A stretch of 5,957 nucleotides of DNA, taken from NCBI GenBank assembly GCA_938023885.1, contig CALJCU010000138.1:1-5957 (forward strand). Reading direction: 5' to 3'. The notes beneath the pieces were generated by a model. That model searched no databases and was not told where the DNA came from. It saw only the letters and a list, made by a program, of their open reading frames with translations. Position 1 is the first letter of the stretch. Each line of letters begins with the position of its first letter. Positions 1 to 5,129 of the stretch are shown here, piece by piece. Position numbers and translations under genes: made by a program. The stretch comes from an uncultured Prevotella sp. Its GTDB lineage: Bacteria; Bacteroidota; Bacteroidia; Bacteroidales; Bacteroidaceae.

Positions 1-16
1 GTTTCGGGAAAAGCAT

Positions 17-24
17 TACCTTTG
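17..24 (+). promoter_or_regulatory. Bacteroidota -7 promoter element for the tRNA-Phe
   Basis: TACCTTTG fits the Bacteroidota sigma-ABfr -7 consensus TAnnTTTG. It lies 42 bases upstream of the tRNA, so transcription would begin near position 30 with a short leader to be trimmed. The matching -33 TTTG element would fall just before the window and cannot be checked. Confidence 0.6.
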
Positions 25-66
25 CACCCGCATTCAGGAAACAATGTCTTTTAAGTTGCAAATAAC

Positions 67-139
67 GGTACCTTAGCTCAGGTGGTAGAGCAATGGACTG
101 AAAATCCATGTGTCCTTGGTTCAACTCCAAGAGGTACCA
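67..139 (+). tRNA. tRNA-Phe (GAA anticodon)
   Basis: The full cloverleaf can be folded by eye. The acceptor stem pairs GGTACCT (67-73) with AGGTACC (132-138), followed by discriminator A139. The D-arm is GCTC/GAGC. The anticodon stem is ATGGA/TCCAT around loop CTGAAAA, which gives anticodon GAA and reads UUC and UUU. The variable loop is GTGTC, and the T-arm is CTTGG/CCAAG around TTCAACT. Length is 73 nt. The 3' CCA is not encoded (next bases are CTT), so it must be added by the CCA-adding enzyme. It appears to be a single-gene unit with its own promoter and terminator. Confidence 0.97.
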
Positions 140-156
140 CTTCCTCCTTTCATTCG

Positions 157-194
157 AATCCGGTTTATGGCCTCGGTCATTGCCGGATTTTTTT
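157..194 (+). terminator. Intrinsic terminator after tRNA-Phe
   Basis: A perfect 7-bp stem, AATCCGG (157-163) with CCGGATT (183-189), is followed by an unbroken T-run (188-194). The 19-nt interior can pair further (ATGGCC with GGTCAT, one G-U), which makes a longer interrupted hairpin. It should end the tRNA transcript and insulate it from the ABC operon. Confidence 0.85.
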
Positions 195-212
195 GTTTGA
201 AATATTTAACTG

Positions 213-248
213 TTTTGTTGCAGGAATGGGAAAATAGCGGTAAATTTG
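213..248 (+). promoter_or_regulatory. Bacteroidota-type promoter of the ABC efflux operon
   Basis: The -7 element TAAATTTG (241-248) matches TAnnTTTG exactly. Upstream, TTTTGTTG (213-220) supplies the -33 TTG-type element, with a 20-base gap that fits the usual Bacteroidota spacing. Transcription should start around 253-256. This leaves a leader of about 55-60 nt before the ATPase start at 312. No operator palindrome or riboswitch-like fold is evident near it. Confidence 0.7.
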
Positions 249-252
249 CAAC

Positions 253-315
253 ATGGACAACAGGCAGAGAGATTCTGATGAACATGAAGTAGCCAAAGAC
301 ACAAAGCAGTCATGA
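253..315 (+). CDS. Possible 20-aa leader peptide upstream of the ATPase
   Basis: ATG at 253 opens 20 codons (MDNRQRDSDEHEVAKDTKQS) and stops at TGA 313-315, overlapping the ATPase start as ATGA. The same 4-base overlap links the ATPase and the first permease. The ATG lies about 5 bases after the -7 element, so the mRNA may start at or very near it, leaving no room for a ribosome binding site; translation would have to be leaderless. The peptide is very hydrophilic, with no signal, metal or repeat motif and no run of one amino acid as in attenuators. An ORF this short can arise by chance, so this is only a candidate for translational coupling. Confidence 0.2.
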   Translation: MDNRQRDSDEHEVAKDTKQS

Positions 316-1031
316 TTCATCTCCACGACATCAATAAAACCTATTTCGGCGCGCAGCCGTTGCATGTGCTCAAGGGTATTAACCTCGACATTGACGACGG
401 TGAGTTTGTGTCGATTATGGGCGCGTCCGGCTCCGGAAAATCAACATTACTGAATATTTTAGGCATTCTCGACAACTATGACAGCGGAGAGTACACTCTT
501 GGCGGCACACTGATCAAGGACCTTAGCGAGACACGCGCTGCCGAGTACCGCAATCATTTCATCGGTTTTATCTTCCAGAGCTTCAACCTGATAGGTTTCA
601 AGACGGCCGTAGAGAATGTAGAGCTGCCGCTTTTCTATCAGAATGTCTCCCGGAAACGACGCCACAAGCTGGCGCTCGAATATCTTGAACGTCTGGGACT
701 GTTGCCTTGGGCGGACCATTATCCCAACGAGATGTCGGGCGGCCAGAAACAGCGCGTTGCCATTGCCCGCGCCCTTATCACCAATCCTAAAGTCATTTTG
801 GCGGATGAGCCAACAGGAGCACTCGACTCCAAGACGAGTCTTGAGGTCATGCGGTTGCTCAAACAGTTGCACCAGGAAGAACATAAGACCATTGTTGTAG
901 TGACCCATGAGAGCGGTGTCGCCAACGAGACAGACAAGATCATCCATATCAAAGACGGAGTTATCGGAAAGATTGAGGACAACTATGACCACCGTGCCAG
1001 CATCTTTGGAGAAGGAACCGTAATGAAATGA
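312..1031 (+). CDS. ABC transporter ATP-binding protein, MacB/LolD-type
   Basis: This is the cytoplasmic ATPase (239 aa) that powers the two permeases encoded next. All nucleotide-binding motifs are intact. Walker A is GASGSGKST (37-45). The Q-loop glutamine is Q89 in IFQSFNL. The signature is SGGQKQR (142-148). Walker B is VILADEP (161-167) with catalytic E166. The D-loop is ALDS (170-173) and the H-loop is H199 in VVTHE. Length and motif style match the stand-alone ATPases of the MacB/LolD/FtsE group. The start at 312 gives a conventional N-terminus (MIHLHDINKTY) and has only a weak A-rich upstream region, common in Bacteroidota. The stop overlaps the next gene by ATGA (1028-1031), implying translational coupling. 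LolD is a possible alternative name, but the partner genes favour a MacAB-like efflux pump. The substrate is unknown. Confidence 0.95.
   Translation: MIHLHDINKTYFGAQPLHVLKGINLDIDDGEFVSIMGASGSGKSTLLNILGILDNYDSGEYTLGGTLIKDLSETRAAEYRNHFIGFIFQSFNLIGFKTAVENVELPLFYQNVSRKRRHKLALEYLERLGLLPWADHYPNEMSGGQKQRVAIARALITNPKVILADEPTGALDSKTSLEVMRLLKQLHQEEHKTIVVVTHESGVANETDKIIHIKDGVIGKIEDNYDHRASIFGEGTVMK
1008..1016 (+). promoter_or_regulatory. Purine-rich ribosome binding site for permease 1
   Basis: GGAGAAGGA lies inside the end of the ATPase gene, 11 bases before the ATG at 1028. It is a better Shine-Dalgarno match than those before the ATPase or the adaptor and supports the overlapping start. Confidence 0.5.
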
Positions 1032-2293
1032 CAGATATACTGCAAGAGATATTCGCTACCATCAGCCACAATAAGCTGCGTACTTCCCTCACGGGCTTTG
1101 CCGTTGCGTGGGGCATTTTCATGCTTATCGTCCTCTTAGGGGCGGGCAACGGGCTCATCAACGGGCTTACTCACAATATGGACCATTTCATGGCCAACTC
1201 CATGCAGGTGTTCGGTGGTGAGACCTCAAAAGCCTACAAGGGCATGAAGGAGAACCGTCCCATTACGCTTGACGATGGCGACATTGCCACAACCCGGGAA
1301 AAATTTGCCAACAACGTGGAGACTCTCGGCGCGGAAGTGTCGCAGAGCGGAGTAATTGTCAGTACACCGGGCGGCAGCTATGTCTCTACAACCGTCACCG
1401 GTGTGTATCCCAACGAGGCGGAAATCAACAAGATAGACATTCTCGACGGCCGCTTCATCAACCAGATAGACCTTGCGCAAAGACGTAAGGTACTGGTCGT
1501 AGACGAGGAACAGGCAAAGCAGCTCTCGCCTGGAAATTATCATCTTCTGCTTGGCAGTCAGGTCAATGTAGGAAGTTTGTCTTTTGAGGTTGTGGGTATC
1601 TCAAAGAAGGACGAGAGCGGGATGAGCCAGAGTGTCTATGCTCCTTTCTCCACCGTTCGTGCCATCTATGCCAAGGGCGACAAGACGGATGACATTGTCT
1701 TTTCTTTCCAGGGGCTGAAAAGCCAGGCCGACAACGACGCTTTCGAGGAACAGTACCGTGGCAGTCTGAACAAGAACCACGATGCGGCGCCCGATGACAA
1801 GGAAGCGGTGTGGATATGGAACCGCCTCACGGAGAATATGCAAATGGATAAGGGTATGTCCATCATCAGAACAGCACTGTGGGTGGTCGGTTTGCTGACA
1901 CTTGTCAGTGGCATCGTCGGCGTGGGTAACATCATGCTCATCGCCGTCAAGGAGCGCACACGTGAGTTTGGCATCCGGAAAGCCATCGGAGCCAAGCCTG
2001 CCTCGATCCTGAGGCTCATCATCGCCGAAAGTATCATCATCACGACCTTTTTCGGATATATCGGCATGTTCCTCGGCGTGCTTGCCGATCAGTATATGAA
2101 TGCCACCATTGGCAGTCAGACCTTGGATATGGGTGGTGGCATGAAAGTGACGACTTTTCTCAACCCCACTGTGGGGCTTGACGTCTGCGTTGAGGCTACC
2201 TTATTGATGATTGTCGCCGGTACACTTGCCGGGCTTATGCCTGCACGTAAAGCGGCTAAGGTGAGGCCCGTCGTAGCCCTGGCGGCGGAATAA
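1028..2293 (+). CDS. MacB-family ABC transporter permease 1
   Basis: A 421-aa inner-membrane permease with the MacB four-helix topology. TM1 lies at about 20-40 (AWGIFMLIVLLGAGNG). A large periplasmic domain follows at about 45-275 (MacB_PCD type). The FtsX-type domain then has TM2 at about 280-306, TM3 at about 328-352 and TM4 at about 383-404. The cytoplasmic loop motif EFGIRKAIGA (313-322) after TM2 is the conserved coupling helix that contacts the ATPase, and the protein ends with the family's GLMPARKAAKVRPVVAL motif. Unlike E. coli MacB, the ATPase is a separate polypeptide, so 421 aa is the expected size. In this family ATP hydrolysis moves the periplasmic domain, pushing substrate from the periplasm into the outer-membrane channel. 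The start is fixed by the ATGA overlap with the ATPase gene. It is homologous to the next gene. Confidence 0.94.
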   Translation: MTDILQEIFATISHNKLRTSLTGFAVAWGIFMLIVLLGAGNGLINGLTHNMDHFMANSMQVFGGETSKAYKGMKENRPITLDDGDIATTREKFANNVETLGAEVSQSGVIVSTPGGSYVSTTVTGVYPNEAEINKIDILDGRFINQIDLAQRRKVLVVDEEQAKQLSPGNYHLLLGSQVNVGSLSFEVVGISKKDESGMSQSVYAPFSTVRAIYAKGDKTDDIVFSFQGLKSQADNDAFEEQYRGSLNKNHDAAPDDKEAVWIWNRLTENMQMDKGMSIIRTALWVVGLLTLVSGIVGVGNIMLIAVKERTREFGIRKAIGAKPASILRLIIAESIIITTFFGYIGMFLGVLADQYMNATIGSQTLDMGGGMKVTTFLNPTVGLDVCVEATLLMIVAGTLAGLMPARKAAKVRPVVALAAE

Positions 2294-2296
2294 CAT

Positions 2297-2303
2297 GGAG
2301 AAA
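2297..2303 (+). promoter_or_regulatory. Ribosome binding site for permease 2
   Basis: GGAGAAA sits in the 17-base gap between the two permease genes. It is about 7 bases before ATG 2311 and about 10 before ATG 2314, so it fits either of the two adjacent start codons. Confidence 0.5.
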
Positions 2304-2310
2304 TCCGACC

Positions 2311-3555
2311 ATGATGATAGACATTGATGCATATAAGGAAGTTATTGAGACGCTTACGCGCAACAAGACCCGGTCGTTGCTGACGGGCTTCGGCGTGTTC
2401 TGGGGCATCTTCATGCTGGTGGTGCTCCTCGGCGGCGGTCAGGGAATGAAAGATGCACTGAGTGAGAATTTCCAGGGTTTTGCCACCAATAGCGTCATTG
2501 TCTATCCTCAGCAGACCACGGTGCCGTGGCATGGTTACCGGAAAGGCCGGGCATGGGGGCTTACCGGCCGGGACGTCACCCTGTTGCGGCAGATACCTGA
2601 GATGGAACTCATCACACCTCTCGTCATGCGGTGGGGCAGCAGGGCATATCATGGTGATAGGAAGACCCTGTGCAACTTCCGTGGCGTACGCCCCGACTAC
2701 GTGCGTGTGGACGAGCCCAACCTGCTCTACGGGCGGTTCATTAACCGTATGGACATGGATCAGGGACGGCGTGTGTGTGTTATCGGGAAAAAGATCTACA
2801 ATGACCTCTTCCCCGATGGGGGCGACCCTACGGGACAGATGATGCGCATTGACTCTACCTATTATCAGATAGTCGGAGTAGACCTCGCTTTAGGCAACAT
2901 GAGTGTAGGCAGTCGCGCAGAGGAGCTCGTGACGGTGCCGTCGACACTTATGCAACGGACCTACAATCTCGGCGACAGCGTGACCATGGTCTGCATGGTG
3001 GCGCGTCCGGGCGTACAGACACGGCCTCTGATTCCGCGCATCAGGAACATCATAGCTCATGCACATGACTTCTCTCCTAAGGATGAGAAGGCGCTTTTGG
3101 TGTTCAACTCGGCTACCATGTTTTCTATGGTTGACAGCCTCTTCAGGGGTGTCAACTTCCTTGTTTGGCTGGTGGGTATCGGAACATTGCTTGCCGGAGC
3201 CATCGGCGTGAGCAACATTATGATGGTCACCGTGCGTGAGCGTACCGTGGAGATCGGCATTCGGCGGGCCATCGGTGCCACACCGAAGATGATTCTTACG
3301 CAAATCATTTCGGAGAGCATCCTCCTCACCCTTGTGGCAGGGATGATGGGTATTGTCTTCGCCGTACTGATTCTCCAAGCTTTGCAGTCAACTGCCGGCA
3401 CTACGGCCGGTGAGGTGACAGCCCACTACCAGGTGTCGTTTTGGATAGCTCTGGGAGCTTTGTTGCTGCTCAGTGTTTTAGGTGTCCTTGCCGGACTGGC
3501 ACCGGCCATGCGGGCTATGGGCATCAAGCCTGTCGATGCCATGCGTGACGAATAA
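2311..3555 (+). CDS. MacB-family ABC transporter permease 2
   Basis: A second inner-membrane permease (414 aa), clearly homologous to permease 1. The N-terminus has the same layout (RNKTRSLLTGFGVFWGIFML against HNKLRTSLTGFAVAWGIFML), with TM1 at about 23-43. A periplasmic domain spans about 48-275, TM2 lies at about 281-306, the coupling motif EIGIRRAIGA at 314-323, TM3 at about 335-358 and TM4 at about 376-398. The C-terminus ends GIKPVDAMRDE, as in the family. The periplasmic domains of the two permeases have diverged far more than the membrane parts. They most likely form a heterodimer served by the single ATPase. Translation may start at either of the adjacent ATGs (2311 or 2314); the second gives the usual MIDID-like beginning. 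The gene lies 17 bases after permease 1. Confidence 0.94.
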   Translation: MMIDIDAYKEVIETLTRNKTRSLLTGFGVFWGIFMLVVLLGGGQGMKDALSENFQGFATNSVIVYPQQTTVPWHGYRKGRAWGLTGRDVTLLRQIPEMELITPLVMRWGSRAYHGDRKTLCNFRGVRPDYVRVDEPNLLYGRFINRMDMDQGRRVCVIGKKIYNDLFPDGGDPTGQMMRIDSTYYQIVGVDLALGNMSVGSRAEELVTVPSTLMQRTYNLGDSVTMVCMVARPGVQTRPLIPRIRNIIAHAHDFSPKDEKALLVFNSATMFSMVDSLFRGVNFLVWLVGIGTLLAGAIGVSNIMMVTVRERTVEIGIRRAIGATPKMILTQIISESILLTLVAGMMGIVFAVLILQALQSTAGTTAGEVTAHYQVSFWIALGALLLLSVLGVLAGLAPAMRAMGIKPVDAMRDE

Positions 3556-3580
3556 ACGGAAACGAAATACATACATCAAC

Positions 3581-4705
3581 ATGAAAAAAGCAATAAGAAT
3601 AGTGGCAATCGTTCTTGTCCTGATTATCTTCATCGGCACTTTTGTATTCCTGTGGCTGCAGGGCAGACAGAAGCCGACGGAGTATAATGAGTATGCCGTC
3701 AGGCTGATGGACATCCGCAAGACCACAGTCATCACGGGAAAGATTGTGCCGCGCAACGAAGTCAATGTCAAGCCGCAGATCTCCGGTATCATCACCGATC
3801 TCTACAAGCAGGCGGGCCAGACCGTTCAGGCGGGCGAGGTGATCGCCAAGGTCAAGGTTATACCCGATGAGAGCCAGTTGTCGGCAGCGCAGGCGCGCGT
3901 GCGACTTGCCAATATCAATGAGCGGCAGGCCGCTGTCGACTATGGCCGTGAGAAGACACTCTACGACAAAGGACTCGTCTCCGGCGATGAATACGACCAG
4001 AAACGCAAGGCTTATCTTCAGGCACGTGAGGAAACGTTAGCCGCTACTGAGAATCTCGAGGTGGTGCGAGATGGCGTGTCGGCATCCAATGCCAGCACGT
4101 CGTCCACGCTGATCCGGTCTACCATCAGCGGACTGATTCTTGATGTCCCGGTGAAGGTCGGCAACACCGTCATCCTCTCCAATACATTCAATGACGGAAC
4201 TACCATTGCCACGGTCGCCAACATGAACGACCTCATCTTCGACGGCAACATCGACGAGACGGAGGTGGGGTCGCTCCGCGTGGGCATGCTGATGAAGATC
4301 ACTATCGGGGCGATGCAGAATGAGCGTCTGCAGGCATCGCTTGAGTATATCTCGCCGAAAGCTACAGAGAACAACGGTGCCAACCAGTTTGAAATAAAGG
4401 CCGCGGTGAAGGTGGCCGGAGGCAACCAGATTAGGTCGGGATACAGTGCCAATGCCGAGATTGTGCTGGCTGAGGCACCGATGACTCTCTCTGTGCCTGA
4501 GAGCTGCATTCTGTTTGAGGGCGCCAAGACCTTTGTTTATGTGGTCAAGGCAAAGGCAGAGAATGCCGATGACCGTTATGTCAAGCGGTATGTCACCACC
4601 GGTCTTTCCGACGGCATCAATATCCAGATCAAGAGCGGATTGAAGAAAGGCGAGACGGTGAGAGGACAGAAGAAGGTGAAGGAGGAGGAGCAAGAGGAGC
4701 AATAG
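3581..4705 (+). CDS. MacA/HlyD-type periplasmic adaptor (membrane fusion protein)
   Basis: A 374-aa adaptor bridging the permeases and an outer-membrane TolC-like channel. It begins MKKAIRIVAI with a hydrophobic stretch at about 7-26, an uncleaved inner-membrane anchor; no lipobox cysteine is present. The first half of a biotinyl-lipoyl-like domain (about 48-96, with VNVKPQISGIITDL and AGQTVQAGEVIAKV) precedes a short alpha-hairpin (about 97-165). The second lipoyl half (about 176-215) and a beta-barrel (about 217-297) follow, then a membrane-proximal C-terminal part. The hairpin turn contains R123, L127 and S134, which fits the R-x3-L-x6-S TolC-tip motif exactly. The tail is acidic (KEEEQEEQ). 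The frame is open from 3482, but 3581 is preferred: it gives the membrane anchor and avoids a 74-base overlap with permease 2. The gap to permease 2 is 25 bases and holds no strong Shine-Dalgarno sequence. It is the last gene of the operon visible here. Confidence 0.93.
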   Translation: MKKAIRIVAIVLVLIIFIGTFVFLWLQGRQKPTEYNEYAVRLMDIRKTTVITGKIVPRNEVNVKPQISGIITDLYKQAGQTVQAGEVIAKVKVIPDESQLSAAQARVRLANINERQAAVDYGREKTLYDKGLVSGDEYDQKRKAYLQAREETLAATENLEVVRDGVSASNASTSSTLIRSTISGLILDVPVKVGNTVILSNTFNDGTTIATVANMNDLIFDGNIDETEVGSLRVGMLMKITIGAMQNERLQASLEYISPKATENNGANQFEIKAAVKVAGGNQIRSGYSANAEIVLAEAPMTLSVPESCILFEGAKTFVYVVKAKAENADDRYVKRYVTTGLSDGINIQIKSGLKKGETVRGQKKVKEEEQEEQ

Positions 4706-4830
4706 CCGCAGCCACGCGATAGAGGGTATCCGTCTTCTGATAGAAACGCAGTGATTTCCAGTTATTACCCTGCCGCGTGACTTGTGCCAAGCCCTTGCTG
4801 TCGTCTGGCATAGGGATGAGGGTTAACGGT
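4706..4830. other. Unexplained spacer with coding-like minus-strand frame
   Basis: This spacer separates the adaptor stop from the galactanase remnant. No hairpin followed by a T-run is visible on either strand, so the convergent transcripts have no obvious intrinsic terminator. On the minus strand a frame from about 4838 down past 4706 is open and reads like protein (LTLIPMPDDSKGLAQV, then GNNWKSLRFYQKTDTLYRVA), but it runs on into the antisense of the adaptor gene without a sensible end. It could be the wreck of another gene or chance. I recognise no family. Confidence 0.3.
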
Positions 4831-5124
4831 TTATCTTATCACAGTTTTCTTTCCCTGACGGATGAAGATACCGTGGCGTGGATGGCTCGCGCACTGTCCT
4901 AAGAGGTTGTAGTAACCTTTTTGCTGTGAGGTCGACACACGCTCCACATGCAAGATAATCTTTGCCTCGGGACAAGCGTCGCACGTGGCTTTTGTGGTTT
5001 GTGCAAGGAGTTTCTCAAAGCAGTTCCAGTTAGAGGTCGAAGACGACGGCCGGCACTGATAAAGCATGTCATTAGGGCATCCCCACAGCATACCGTAACT
5101 GATCTCGTTACCTGTCTGTACCAA
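4831..5124 (-). pseudogene. Decayed GH53 arabinogalactan endo-beta-1,4-galactanase fused to its C-terminal tail
   Basis: The open frame encodes 97 residues that read in order as the middle of a GH53 galactanase, then a secretion-type tail. VQTGNEISYGMLWG (2-15), NW (33-34), FEKLL (36-40) and CPEAKIILH (51-59) follow the GH53 pattern seen in fungal and bacterial galactanases (VSIGNEIRAGLLWP, then NW...ARLL, then PKIMIHL). The Glu of GNE (codon 5104-5106) corresponds to the family acid/base. All upstream barrel strands are missing: an in-frame TAA lies at 5152-5154, and the only starts are TTG 5124 or ATG 5091 inside the motif. Everything after the fifth strand is also missing, including the nucleophile Glu. 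From about 4917 to 4831 the frame passes straight into YYNLLGQ...HGIFIRQGKKTVIR, the exported-protein tail. A full GH53 domain is over 300 residues, so this cannot be an active enzyme. The family call rests on recalled motifs, not a search. Confidence 0.68.
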
Positions 5125-5129
5125 TACCG

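Noticed and set aside
120..145. tRNA-Phe 3' end as an integration (att) site
   Set aside because: No integrase and no second copy of the tRNA 3' end are visible, and the tRNA is followed by its own terminator and an ordinary operon.
110..292. 60-aa plus-strand open frame crossing the tRNA end and its terminator
   Set aside because: It runs through the tRNA T-arm, the terminator and the operon promoter, with no ribosome binding site or recognisable protein features.
249..311. Riboswitch or attenuator in the operon leader
   Set aside because: The leader is only about 60 bases, with no strong hairpins, T-run or codon run.
459..992. Long minus-strand frame opposite the ATPase gene
   Set aside because: It is a mirror of a strongly conserved ATPase coding sequence and shows no family motif of its own.
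3482..3580. Earlier start for the adaptor, 33 residues upstream
   Set aside because: It would overlap permease 2 by 74 bases and bury the N-terminal membrane anchor. ATG 3581 gives a normal anchor.
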